Shown here piece by piece: positions 45,001 through 57,000 of a DNA stretch of 64,000 bases; positions within the stretch are counted from its first letter, which is position 1, and the number at the start of each line of letters is the position of its first letter. The stretch covers positions 434,001-498,000 of the forward strand of contig OY979722.1 in the NCBI GenBank assembly GCA_963855995.1, in the 5' to 3' direction. Made by a program: the position numbers and the translations under genes. Source of the DNA: Muricea muricata. Lineage: Eukaryota > Cnidaria > Anthozoa > Malacalcyonacea > Plexauridae. The notes beneath the pieces were generated by a model that saw only the letters and a program-made list of their open reading frames with translations, was not told where the DNA came from and searched no databases.

Positions 45001-48000
45001 ACTTTAAGAATTATGTAAAAAACTATTTCACACCTTGCTGAATTTGTAATTCTTAAAATATTATCATTCAAAAGCATCAGTTTTGGGTAATTCCAACCTT
45101 TACAAAATTTGCGCGAACACCTGGGGCTAGTTGTATAAAATTGCGCGAACACCTGGGGCTGGTTGTATAAAACTCTTAATCACTTTTTTAATCACTATTT
45201 TGTAGTTAAATAGTGATTAAGTATAAAATGCGTTGTTCTGATTGGTTGACGTTTCCACTAATCATAGTTAACTTTAATCACTTTTTTATACAACCGGCCC
45301 CTGTTGATTAATTATAGACACCGCTATCATATTTTATCTACCGTTACCTAACTCTACATTCGCGCATAAAAAATTTTAGCATTTTTACCGACTTTATTTT
45401 GGAATCATTGCAAAAATTATCCATCCGCCATCTTAGCTTATTTTATATATGCATGTTACGTCACTGCCTCGTCCCCAGGCACTTGCCGACGCATTATATC
45501 AACAGTTTACATAAAGTACTCTATTGCTGCATAAGCGCGCAAAGGATGGTGGGATGTGGAGTATCTTATCGTCCTTTGCGCGCTTACGCACCAACATAAG
45601 TTAGAGTTAAATGCCGAGAAGGAGGGATGTATGTCCCCAGGACGCGCAGAGTCCGAGGGCTGTGTATGGCATACATCCCGAGGTATTTAACTAACGAAAT
45701 TTATTTTTGAAGAGGTTTTCTAACAGAGTCTTTTAACTTTAAACAATTTAAGTCGAGATTCGTCGAGATTTTTTCACAGCTTTGATCTAATTATTTATTC
45801 AAGGTAAATAACCTATATACAACCCGCGGTACATCGAAGAAAACCGACTCAAAAATAAGTTAATACTTCATATAAACTGTTTATATAATCGATCGTTTTA
45901 TCAGCAAGCGCCTGGGGACCAGGCAGGTTACGTTACAAGCAGGGTGGAGCGATATTAGATTTTCTTGTGAATGGACAATTTGCATAATAGACTAACATTC
46001 GATCTAGGCAAAAAGAGCAAAACCTTTTACTACAGCTAGAAAGAGGATCCTAAGATTAGTAGAAATGCAGCGTTTGGTGGGAAAATGTTGTAAAATACGG
46101 AAAATATAGCCCTGCTAAATTTGCAAATTTTGTATATATTTGTGTTACGCGCGGAAAAGGTTACCATTTTCGCGGCAATTTTAGCTCAAAGTGGTAACTT
46201 TTTCCGCGCCTAATAAAAATTTATACAAAATTTGCAAACTTCGCAGGGCTATATTTTCCGTATTTAACTACACTACGCCACCAAACTTTGCAGTTCTACT
46301 AATTTTAGGATGCTCTTTCTAACTGTAGTACAAGATTTCGTTCTTCCTGTCAAGTTCGACCTTTGGTCTATTATGCAAATTGTCCATTTCCAACACTATA
46401 TTCATTAGCTATATTTTGATTTGTTTGGGAATGGTTTTACCTGTTTAACTTAGCTTGTAACATCAGCAAAATAATCGTTATTGAGATAAAAAATGAATCT
46501 AAGATGGCGGACATCTCATTAAATTTCTATCTTTATCACTAAGTAAACACTAACTTCCCGACGAAGTTGCCTTAGTTCAAGACGTCGAATTCTGTTTATA
46601 TCGTTTCAGATAGTGAAAGATCTCATATTGCCAGATCCCTTATACTACGAGTATTGGCAAAGTTATAGGTCGAGATATTAATTTTTATTAAAGCGAAAGC
46701 AGAATTGACAAAGAAAATGGAAACGACAAAATAAAATCAACAAACTTACTTTCACTCTGTCTTTGGATCGTCGTGACTTCGGTTGGTCTTGTTTCTTCAT
46801 GCTGTTTATGGTTTCATCTGATTGGCATTCTCTGTTCATAGAGCATCACGCCGGTTCAGTAGGTAACAAGCTCATTCATATCCAGTTTACCATCATAAAA
46901 TAAAGAGAAATTAATATTACAATATATTTCAGAATATTTAAAACTAAATGAAAATCTGATTTTGAATGACTTTGACAAACCGTACATTGAAATAGTATTT
47001 GCATCTTGATGGTATCTTCCGATTGACACGGCTAGTGATTCACTTCCTAGGTCGATATCAATTCTTTCCCATCTTGTTCTGTCATTGGTTTATAATAGCA
47101 TTCACTTTTTACTTAGCATCCTTTGAAAAAAAAGCAATTTCGATGCTTAGAAAACTATTTACAAGATGAGCAAAGAAAACTACGTTAATAAGCATTAGAG
47201 AGAACTAAGTAATTATAATAGGCGTGGCAGGTCGCAGAGGTTAGTCGACCTAGACAAAATTCGTGGAAAACGTCCACGTGGTTTGATAATATTCCGGTAG
47301 CGAGTACCCGGGTACTTAACTGAGGCGGATTTCCATTCAGTGCAAAATGTCGCGCGATCGACTTTTAGCGAGCGCTTTCTTTTGAATTACAAACTGTCAA
47401 GCGGAAAAAATCTCCTTAGCTGTGGTTGACTTCACACATTTCAAAAGAAAGCGCTCGCTAAAAATCGATCGCGCGACATTTTGCACTGAATGGAAATCAG
47501 CTTAAGGCTGTTAACGATGAGGTGGAATGAAAAATAAATAAATAAAAGTGAATTTTACTGTAGTTATCATATAATGTAGTTGTCAAAGTGAATGACTCTG
47601 CAGTAACTACGTCAAATGAGTAACTTACAATTATAAGAGGGCTAGTGGGAGAAAGAAGGTGTGAAGAGGATACTTGAGAAACGGTACTTGGGGAAATTTA
47701 AGGGGGCAAAGAGGGGTATTTCATGTCAAATTAAACTAGAGCCTGAATGGACCAAGTCCATAATGAACAAAATTTTGAAAAAAATTGAAATAGTAAAATT
47801 TATTACCACAGCATTGAAGTGTTAGAAGAAATTAGTAAAATTGCAAAGTTTGGTTGCGAAATGTTGTAAGGCACGGAAAATATAGCCCTGCAAATTAGGC
47901 AAATTTTGCATACTTTTGTATTACAAGCGGAAATTGCTAACAAAATTATTTAGAAACTTCCGCTTGCAATACAAAAGTATACAAAATTTGCCAACTTTGC

Positions 48001-48813
48001 ACGGCTATATTTTGCACATTTTACAACGTTTTGCAAACTTTGCAATTTTACTAATTTTACGATGCTCTTCAATGCTGTTGTTATAAATTTTCCTATTTCA
48101 ACTTTTTTTCAAAATTTTGTCCATTATGGAACTGGTCCATTGCAAGGATCAAGAAATTCAGACTTGCAGTTCAAATAGAAGGCAGTTCAAAGGTCATGGA
48201 AACACTTGTTGAGTCAGAGTTCTTATTATCTTGCCTCTACCTCGGAATCGCCTTTAAATTTGGACTGAAAATCTGCATTTCCATGTTTTTTGTATAGACT
48301 GCGGTGTAACAGTAGACAGAAGAGGTTTTGAAGAAAACGAAAAAAGAAAGGAAAAATTAAAGTAAGTTATGATAGATTTTATAAAGAATAATGAGGAAAC
48401 TATTGATACAACACTTGATACATGATGATGATCATTATTACAAACTCTCAATTAATCTCCATAGGGTGGGTGTGGTCTTACTGGAGGGAAAGGATTTAAA
48501 AAAGAGCGAGTTTATTTATCACTTGGATTGCAAAATAATTTTGATCATGAATAGAATGTTTAAGGAATGAGCTTTACATACAAATAGCTTAATTATTTTC
48601 TCCAAAATCAGTTTTCCGGGGGGAGTGTTAATAGAGAATTTACAATGATAGTAAGTGTATTTTAATATTCAGTTTCCTTACCACTAAATCCTCTTGAATG
48701 TCCTTTTTGGCTGTGTCTTCTTCCATCACAGTTGTCACGTGGTTGTCTCGAAATATCTTTGGAATATCTACAATGTAAAGTGCGATAAATAAAATATGTA
48801 AAAATTGAATCAT
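42001..48813 (-). CDS. Candidate orphan gene, left-arm copy (small basic protein)
   Basis: Five putative exons with consensus borders and matching phases: 48813-48682, 48272-48241, 46801-46750, 44830-44757 and 42079-42013. They join into about 119 codons; reading on past the last donor reaches a stop four codons later. The first exon starts with ATG and a hydrophobic, signal-like stretch (MIQFLHILFIALYIV), then an acidic block (MEEDTAKKDIQEDLV). The later exons are basic (MKKQDQPKSRR, KDRVK) and hydrophilic (ENSTSNEQPRSTCKM). A stop also follows exon 4 if its donor is unused. No known domain was recognised. The same five exons are open in the right arm with only two amino-acid changes in the parts compared. 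This supports coding, but the arms are close copies, so conservation is weak evidence. Confidence 0.3.
43234..43742. mobile_element. Tc1/mariner-like MITE, left arm
   Basis: About 510 bp bounded by TA dinucleotides, with inverted ends of about 75 bp: TACAGGATGTTCCAAAAAAC on the left, and TACAGGGGGTCCCAAAAAAC when the right end is read inward. These ends and the TA target are typical of the Tc1/mariner group. No transposase. Confidence 0.7.
45123..45301. mobile_element. MITE-like insertion unique to the left arm (a)
   Basis: Ends with inverted repeats GGGGCTGGTTGTATAAAA and TTTTATACAACCGGCCCC. It includes a partial tandem duplication of its own left end. The right arm at about 57235 has the uninterrupted site (inverse ACACCTGTTGATTAAT). 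Confidence 0.75.
45600..45860. mobile_element. MITE-like insertion unique to the left arm (b)
   Basis: 261 bp flanked by TAA on both sides (45597-45599 and 45861-45863), while the right arm has a single TAA at the empty site. It contains an inner palindrome (GTTAGAGTTAAATGCCGAG / CCGAGGTATTTAACTAAC). A TAA/TTA 3-bp target duplication is typical of PIF/Harbinger-type elements. Confidence 0.75.
45971..46387. mobile_element. Foldback element F1, left arm
   Basis: About 417 bp, palindromic over its length. Ends ATGGACAATTTGCATAATAG / CTATTATGCAAATTGTCCAT; the inner stem includes GAAAATATAGCCCTGC and TTACGCGCGGAAAA. No coding capacity. The right-arm copy is at about 56404-56834. Confidence 0.8.
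47325..47505. repeat. Foldback hairpin F2, left arm
   Basis: Stem of about 65 bp: GGATTTCCATTCAGTGC, GCGCGATCGACTTTTAGCG and AGCGCTTTC pair with the inverse sequence ending ATGGAAATCAGC, with a loop of about 50 bp. It is rich in CpG compared with its surroundings. Confidence 0.8.
47748..48139. mobile_element. Foldback element F3, left arm
   Basis: About 390 bp palindrome with ends TGGACCAAGTCCATAATG / CATTATGGAACTGGTCCA. Its inner sequence (GGAAAATATAGCCCTGCAAA, TTGCAATTTTACTAATTT) resembles F1, so the two are related families. Confidence 0.8.
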
Positions 48814-49415
48814 TAAAAATGGCGGCAAATGCTTCAATTTCTGAAACAAAATTATAATCAGTTATAGAGCTAAATTATGCAATCTTTAGGTGAAAATTAT
48901 TTTACCTCAAAAAGGTTCCGTTTTAATTGTGTCACCGCTGCTCCATTTCGAACGGTTCATTTACGATCCTGATAACAAGAGAAAAATAGAAAATCGGTTA
49001 TATATACCAGCACATATCGAAGCAGATCGAATTTCCAAACAGGACAACACTAAATAACTAAACTATGCACAGAATAGTTAGGGAATACTTACATGTTGAA
49101 TAAAAATCCAATATTATCAATGTCCAACTATACTAGGGCCACTTAAGTTGCATCTTTAGATTGGAGAAGAAGATGACGCCATTTTGATTCACACTTGCTT
49201 CAACAACGTCTTGATTTGTTTCGCAATTTTTCCCCTATTTCTTCGTCGTTTTAGCTCCAATTTGCTCTAGATGTTTCCCCTGTATCTTCTTTGCCATTTC
49301 TGGGCAATCAATTGTCTTTTTTAACCAATTTCTTACGTTTCCTCAAGACTTTTAGTGTCTACATTTTCGTTCGTCGCGCAGCCATGAAGGTCGAAGCTTC
49401 TTCGAGTAGCAGAGG

Positions 49416-50400
49416 TAAATGACGTCAGATGACCAGCAAATACCCGTATGTATAATGTTCAATGATCTTTTTAAGAAGCTGAAAATAAGTTTTTATTGCC
49501 TCTATGAAGTGTTTTTGCAATCATTTCTTACTAGGATGTTTCTTATGCTTCTTTACTTGTAGTTTACTTTGTTAATTCTCCTGAAAAACGCCTGTAAGGG
49601 GTGTTTTTGTAATTTTTTTTATTTGCATGTCGATGAACAAGGAAAGATCCGTTCGAGTTTTCACTGGCAAACATCTTTCCCTCCGTGGCCGAGAGGTAAA
49701 GGAAATTGTCTTCCGACTTGCCCACATCGTTTGACTTACGTTTTGGGTGGATCGCAGACTGGTCAAGTCCAACTGAGGTGACAGATCGGTCTTCGATCCA
49801 CCCAAAACTCAATCCAAAGCTGGGCGTGAAGTGCAGGAAAACACTAGGTAGTACCGAGAGGCCAAGGAGGCAAACGTTATTTGCACAGTGTTTTCAACAA
49901 ATATTTAAGCAAATTCCAGTACTTGACTGTTGGGGACAGGGCTGTTGGGTTGGTGCATTGAAGACTTCTCGCCGTTATTTCTCTTCGTTCAAGAAGACAA
50001 GTTGTCTCTTCCTCGAGAAATAACGACGAGAAGACCTCAAGGCACCACTAAACCACCACACTGTAAAACTACAGTGTAGTGGTTTAGCTGACTAAACCAC
50101 TACACTGTCCCAATCATATATATGGCTGACTTCTTCCCAAAGATTGCGGTACAAGCGTGGATGCGCAAAGATGCGCAAACACTTTAAAGCCTTTGAAGCA
50201 AGCGTTTTCTTTCAGGAAAGAGTTAAAGACGACAGCGCTTACTGAATCAAAGCCGTGTGGTCATGTTTTAAGTTGTTTATCTATGTTTTATGGCAAGGTG
50301 TTTGCAAGAAGCAAATACTCTTGTCTTTTTTTACTTTCCGTGGGCCTTTCTTCTTTCTTGATCGAGCTTTATACGCCATTGCGTTCAGTGTCCTTGACAT
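49416..50400 (+). mobile_element. Element A, left-arm copy
   Basis: About 1 kb with internal hairpins (TTTTGGGTGGATCG..CGATCCACCCAAAA; TGTAAAACTACAGTG blocks). GTGGCCGAGAGGTAAAGG at 49686-49703 resembles a tRNA-Ser/Leu A box, with a weak B-box-like GTTTGACTT about 40 bp on, so it may be SINE-derived in part. Open frames of 70-105 codons exist and are the same in the right-arm copy, but no known domain is seen. Confidence 0.65.
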
Positions 50401-51089
50401 AGGAGTCATTTATTTGTGGCCTTGGGTTTGATTCCCAAACACTGAATGGCTGTTCTCAGCTCTTTCAAAGGATGAGATAATATTGCAACAAGATGACACT
50501 ACGTTGTCGTGCTGTGACCAATTTGTCAACAACTCTCGCCGAAACAACGGCAGACAAATACATAGTATATTCTAGAAGCCTTTTAGTTTACATCTGATAT
50601 AACGTGTAAAGTGCATGGTTATATACAAGCTGCAATCGTCATGTTTTCTCCTTGATAGGAAAGTATTGATCTTAGGTAAGTTTGAGCCTCCCAGCTTGAA
50701 CGTAGCGATACATTTTATTGGTTACATCACTAATAAACTGCAGAATAAACTAGATCACTAGATGCATGTCGCATGTCATTGTTTCGCAAAGGTAGTTGTC
50801 TTCAGGAAAACAGTTTTCTACCTATGAACGAGAATAAGATTGCTGCTCACAGCTTGTATCTAACCAAGCATTTTATAGGTTATATCACAAGTAAACTAGA
50901 TGCATGTCGTCTTAAAACAAACCTATCACTCTTCGAGAATACAGTTTCCTAACAAGAAGAAAGCTTGACGCTCACAGCTTGTATGTAAGTATGCATTTTA
51001 TACATTATATCAGATGTAAACTAGTAAATGATACAAATTAAATCGCACGTTCTGCGTTTGACTAATAGAATACACTATGTGTTTGTCTG

Positions 51090-51336
51090 CAGGGACCGCG
51101 GAGCGGTTTTTTATTGGTGGGACTAATCAAGGACCGAAGGTGCGAGATATCTAGAGGGGAAACTTTTGAAATCAAGAGCCCTGAGATGCCTGGAAACACT
51201 TCTAATTTCAACAATCATCATGAAGTGGCATATAGTTTTTGCCTCGATTCTTATATTTTTAATGCAAACATATGTATTGAACAAAAATTATTGGTGGGGC
51301 TTTAGCCCAGCCAGCCACCCCGCTCCGCGGTCCCTG
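51090..51336. mobile_element. MITE at the palindrome centre
   Basis: 247 bp with inverted ends CAGGGACCGCGGAGCGG / CCGCTCCGCGGTCCCTG and a 5-bp flanking duplication GTCTG (51085-51089, 51337-51341). The right arm holds only its first 152 bp (inverse, 51590-51742), so the arm junction lies inside this element. Confidence 0.8.
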
Positions 51337-51589
51337 GTCTGTCGTTGACAAATTGAGTTGAGACAAATTGGTCACAGTGTGATAACGTAGTGCCATCTTG
51401 TTGCAATATCATCTCATTACTTGAAAGAGCTGAAAACAGCCATTTAGTGTTTGGGAATTAAACCCAAGGCCATAAATAAATGACTCCTATATCAAGGACA
51501 CTGAACGCAATGGCATATAAAGCTCGATCAAAAAGAAGAAAGGCCAATTGGATTTTCTTCTTTTTTGATCGAGCATTATATGCTATTGC
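51242..51589. repeat. Central spacer of the giant inverted repeat
   Basis: 348 bp. From left: the 3' part of a MITE (to 51336), then a third, diverged copy of the 50.34-50.55 kb sequence in right-arm orientation (about 51337-51545), then one side of a small hairpin ending at about 51588. Confidence 0.85.
51508..51588. repeat. Small hairpin at the palindrome apex
   Basis: CAATGGCATATAAAGCTCG and GATCAAAAAGAAG pair with CTTCTTTTTTGATCGAGC and ATTATATGCTATTG; the apex is near 51548. Confidence 0.8.
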
Positions 51590-52428
51590 CAAAAACTATA
51601 TGCCACTTCATGATGATTGTTGAAATTAGAAGTGTTTCCAGGCATCTCAGGGCTCTTGATTTCAAAAGTTTCCCCTCTAGATATCTCGCACCTTCGGTCC
51701 TTGATTAGTCCCACCAATAAAAAACCGCTCCGCGGTCCCTGCAGACAAACACATAGTGTATTCTATTAGTCAAACGCAGAACGTGCGATTTAATTTGTAT
51801 CATTTACTAGTTTACATCTGATATAATGTATAAAATGCATACTTACATACAAGCTGTGAGCGTCAAGCTTTCTTCTTGTTAGGAAACTGTATTCTCGAAG
51901 AGTGATAGGTTTGTTTTAAGACGACATGCATCTAGTTTACTTGTGATATAACCTATAAAATGCTTGGTTAGATACAAGCTGTGAGCAGCAATCTTATTCT
52001 CGTTCATAGGTAGAAAACTGTTTTCCTGAAGACAACTACCTTTGCGAAACAATGACATGCGACATGCATCTAGTGATCTAGTTTATTCTGCAGTTTATTA
52101 GTGATGTAACCAATAAAATGTATCGCTACGTTCAAGCTGGGAGGCTCAAACTTACCTAAGATCAATACTTTCCTATCAAGGAGAAAACATGACGATTGCA
52201 GCTTGTATATAACCATGCACTTTACACGTTATATCAGATGTAAACTAAAAGGCTTCTAGAATATACTATGTATTTGTCTGCCGTTGTTTCGGCGAGAGTT
52301 GTTGACAAATTGGTCACAGCACGACAACGTAGTGTCATCTTGTTGCAATATTATCTCATCCTTTGAAAGAGCTGAGAACAGCCATTCAGTGTTTGGGAAT
52401 CAAACCCAAGGCCACAAATAAATGACTC

Positions 52429-53415
52429 CTATGTCAAGGACACTGAACGCAATGGCGTATAAAGCTCGATCAAGAAAGAAGAAAGGCCCACGGAAAGTAA
52501 AAAAAGACAAGAGTATTTGCTTCTTGCAAACACCTTGCCATAAAACATAGATAAACAACTTAAAACATGACCACACGGCTTTGATTCAGTAAGCGCTGTC
52601 GTCTTTAACTCTTTCCTGAAAGAAAACGCTTGCTTCAAAGGCTTTAAAGTGTTTGCGCATCTTTGCGCATCCACGCTTGTACCGCAATCTTTGGGAAGAA
52701 GTCAGCCATATATATGATTGGGACAGTGTAGTGGTTTAGTCAGCTAAACCACTACACTGTAGTTTTACAGTGTGGTGGTTTAGTGGTGCCTTGAGGTCTT
52801 CTCGTCGTTATTTCTCGAGGAAGAGACAACTTGTCTTCTTGAACGAAGAGAAATAACGGCGAGAAGTCTTCAATGCACCAACCCAACAGCCCTGTCCCCA
52901 ACAGTCAAGTACTGGAATTTGCTTAAATATTTGTTGAAAACACTGTGCAAATAACGTTTGCCTCCTTGGCCTCTCGGTACTACCTAGTGTTTTCCTGCAC
53001 TTCACGCCCAGCTTTGGATTGAGTTTTGGGTGGATCGAAGACCGATCTGTCACCTCAGTTGGACTTGACCAGTCTGCGATCCACCCAAAACGTAAGTCAA
53101 ACGATGTGGGCAAGTCGGAAGACAATTTCCTTTACCTCTCGGCCACGGAGGGAAAGATGTTTGCCAGTGAAAACTCGAACGGATCTTTCCTTGTTCATCG
53201 ACATGCAAATAAAAAAAATTACAAAAACACCCCTTACAGGCGTTTTTCAGGAGAATTAACAAAGTAAACTACAAGTAAAGAAGCATAAGAAACATCCTAG
53301 TAAGAAATGATTGCAAAAACACTTCATAGAGGCAATAAAAACTTATTTTCAGCTTCTTAAAAAGATCATTGAACATTATACATACGGGTATTTGCTGGTC
53401 ATCTGACGTCATTTA
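52429..53415 (-). mobile_element. Element A, right-arm copy
   Basis: The inverse of 49416-50400. The overlapping open frames encode identical peptides in both arms, so this inner part of the palindrome is its most similar part. Confidence 0.65.
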
Positions 53416-54020
53416 CCTCTGCTACTCGAAGAAGAAGCTTCGACCTTCATGGCTGCGCGACGAACGAAAATGTAGACACTAAAAGTCTTGAGGAAACGTA
53501 AGAAATTGGTTAAAAAAGACAATTGATTGCCCAGAAATGGCAAAGAAGATACAGGGGAAACATCTAGAGCAAATTGGAGCTAAAACGACGAAGAAATAGG
53601 GGGAAAATTGCGAAACAAATCAAGACGTTGTTGAAGCAAGTGTGAATCAAAATGGCGTCATCTTCTTCTCCAATCTAAAGATGCAACTTAAATGGCCCTA
53701 GTATAGTTGGACATTGATAATATTGGATTTTTATTCAACATGTAAGTATTCCCTAACTATTCTGTGCATAGTTTAGTTATTTAGTGTTGTCCTGTTTGGA
53801 AATTCGGTCTGCTTCGATATGTGCTGGTATATATAACCGATTTTCTATTTTTCTCTTGTTATCAGGATCGTAAATGAACCGTTCGAAATGGAGCAGCGGT
53901 GACACGATTAAAACGGAACCTTTTTGAGGTAAAATAATTTTCACCTAAAGATTGCATAATTTAGCTCTACAACTGATTATAATTTTGTTTCAGAAATTGA
54001 AGCATTTGCCGCCATTTTTA

Positions 54021-57000
54021 ATGATTCAATTTTTACATATTTTATTTATCGCACTTTACATTGTAGATATTCCAAAGATATTTCGAGACAACCACGTGAC
54101 AACTGTGATGGAAGAAGACACAGCCAAAAAGGACATTCAAGAGGATTTAGTGGTAAGGAAACTGAATATTAAAATACACTTACTATCATTGTAAATTCTC
54201 TATTAACACTCCCCCCGGAAAACTGATTTTGGAGAAAATAATTAAGCTATTTGTATGTAAAGCTCATTCCTTAAACATTCTATTCATGATCAAAATTATT
54301 TTGCAATCCAAGTGATAAATAAACTCGCTCTTTTTTAAATCCTTTCTCTCCAGTAAGACCACACCCACCCTATGGAGATTAATTGAGAGTTTGTAATAAT
54401 GATCATCATCATGTATCAAGTGTTGTATCAATAGTTTCCTCATTATTCTTTGTAAAATCTATCATAACTTACTTTAATTTTTCCTTTCTTTTTTCGTTTT
54501 CTTCAAAACCTCTTCTGTCTACTGTTACACTGCAGTCTATACAAAAAACGTGGAAATGCAGATTTTCAGTCCAAATTTAAAGGCGATTCCGAGGTAGAGG
54601 CAAGATAATAAGAACTCTGACTCAACAAGTGTTTCCATGACCTTTGAACTGCCTTCTATTTGAACTGCAAGTCTGAATTTCTTGATCCTTGCAATGGACC
54701 AGTTCCATAATGGACAAAATTTTGAAAAAAAGTTGAAATAGGAAAATTTATAACAACAGCATTGAAGAGCATCGTAAAATTAGTAAAATTGCAAAGTTTG
54801 CAAAACGTTGTAAAATGTGCAAAATATAGCCGTGCAAAGTTGGCAAATTTTGTAAATAATTTTGTTAGCAATTTCCGCTTGTAATACAAAAGTATACAAA
54901 ATTTGCCTAATTTGCAGGGCTATATTTTCCGTGCCTTACAACATTTCGCAACCAAACTTTGCAATTTTACTAATTTCTTCTAACACTTCAATGCTGTGGT
55001 AATAAATTTTACTATTTCAATTTTTTTCAAAACTTTGTTCATTATGGACTTGGTCCATTCAGGCTCTAGTTTAATTTGACATGAAATACCCCTCTTTGCC
55101 CCCTTAAATTTCTCCAAGTACCGTTTCTCAAGTATCCTCTTCACACCTTCTTTCTCCCACTAGCCCTCTTATAATTGTAAGTTACTCATTTGACGTAGTT
55201 ACTGCAGAGTCATTCACTTTGACAACTACATTATATGATAACTACAGTAAAATTCACTTTTATTTATTTATTTTTCATTCCACCTCATCGTTAACAACCT
55301 CAAGCTGATTTCCATTCAGTGCAAAATGTCGCGCGATCGATTTTTAGCGAGCGCTTTCTTTTGAAATGTGTGAAGTCAACCACAGCTAAGGAGATTTTTT
55401 CCGCTTGACAGTTTGTAATTCAAAAGAAAGCGCTCGCTAAAAGTCGATAGCGCGACATTTTGCACTGAATGGAAATCCGCCTCAGTTAAGTACCCGGGTA
55501 CTCGCTACCGGAATATTATCAAACCACGTGGACGTTTTCCACGAATTTTGTCTAGGTCGACTAACCTCTGCGACCTGCCACGCCTATTATAATTACTTAG
55601 TTCTCTCTAATGCTTATTAACGTAGTTTTCTTTGCTCATCTTGTAAATAGTTTTCTAAGCAACGAAATTGCTTTTTTTTCAAAGGATGCTAAGTAAAAAG
55701 TGAATGACATTATAAACCAATGACAGAACATGATGGGGAAAAAATTGATATCAACCTAAGAAGCGAATCAATCGGAAGATACCCATCAAGATGCAAATAC
55801 TATTTCAATGTACGGTTTGTCAAAGTCATTCACAATCAGATTTTCATTTAGTTTCCAATATATTGTAACTAATAATTTCTGAAATATATTGTAACATTAA
55901 TTTTCCCTTTATTTTATGATGGTATACTGGATATGAATGAGCTTGTTACCTGCTGAACCGGCGTGATGCTCTATCGGCGTGATGCCAATCAGATGAAACC
56001 ATAAACAGCATGAAGAAACAAGACCAACCGAAGTCACGACGCCCCAAAGACAGAGTGAAAGTAAGTTTGTTGATTTTATTTTGTCGTTTCCCTTTTCTTT
56101 GTCAATTCTGCTTTCGCTTTAATAAAAATTAATATCTCGACCTATAACTTTGCCAATACCGGTAGTTTAAGGGATATGGCAATATGAATTCTTTCACTAT
56201 CTGAAACGATATAAGCAGAATTCGACGTGTCGAACTAAGGCAACTTCGTCGGGAAGTTAGTGTTTACTTAGTGATAAAGATAGAAATTTAATGAGCTGTT
56301 CGCCACCTTAGATTCATTTTTGTAACGATTATTTTGCTGATGTTGCAAGCCAGGTTAAACAAGCAAAACCATTCCCAAACAGACAAAACCATTCCCAAAC
56401 AGACCAATTATTTGCATAATAGACCAAAGGTCGAGCTAGAGAGGAAGAACGAAATCTTGTACTAGAGTGAGAAGAGCATCCTAAAATTAGTAGAATCGCA
56501 AAGTTTGGTGGCGAAATGTAGCAAAATACGGAACATATAGCCCTGCGAAGTTTGCAAATTTTATAATTTATATAAATTTGTATTACGCGCGGAAAAAGTT
56601 ACCATTTTTGAGCTAATTATTAAAATTGCCGCGAAAATGGTAACTTTTTCCGCGCGTAACACAAACATATACAAAATTTACACATTTAGCAAGCCTATGT
56701 TCTCCGTATTTTACAACATTTCGCCACCAAACTCTGCATTTCTACTAATCTTAGGATCCTCTTTGTAGCTGTGGTGAACGATTTTGCTCTTTTTGCCCAG
56801 ATCGAATATTAGTCTATTATGAAAATTGTCCATTGACAAGAAAATCTAATATCGCGCCACCCTGCTTGTGACGTAACCTGCCTCGTCCCCAGGCACTTGC
56901 TGATAAAACGACGGATTATATGAACAGTTTATATGAAGTATTATGTTGCTGCGTAAGCGCGCAAAGGACGATGGGATACTCCACATCCCACCATCCTTTG

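Larger units (their letters stand above)
38395..51241 (+). repeat. Left arm of a giant inverted repeat
   Basis: The reverse complement of 51590-64000, followed at several points along its length (38395 pairs with 64000; 51241 pairs with 51590). The outermost 350 bp show two mismatches. The middle is more diverged, especially inside nested foldback elements, and the inner 2 kb around element A are nearly identical. This arm is 436 bp longer than the visible right arm, matched by two insertions at 45123-45301 and 45600-45860. The outer end of the palindrome cannot be fixed because the right arm is cut by the window end. Confidence 0.95.

Noticed and set aside
49564-50402. 70-105-codon open frames in element A that are identical in both arms
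   Set aside because: Identity follows from the near-identical inner arms rather than from selection. The third copy at 34 kb does not keep these frames open, and no known domain is present.
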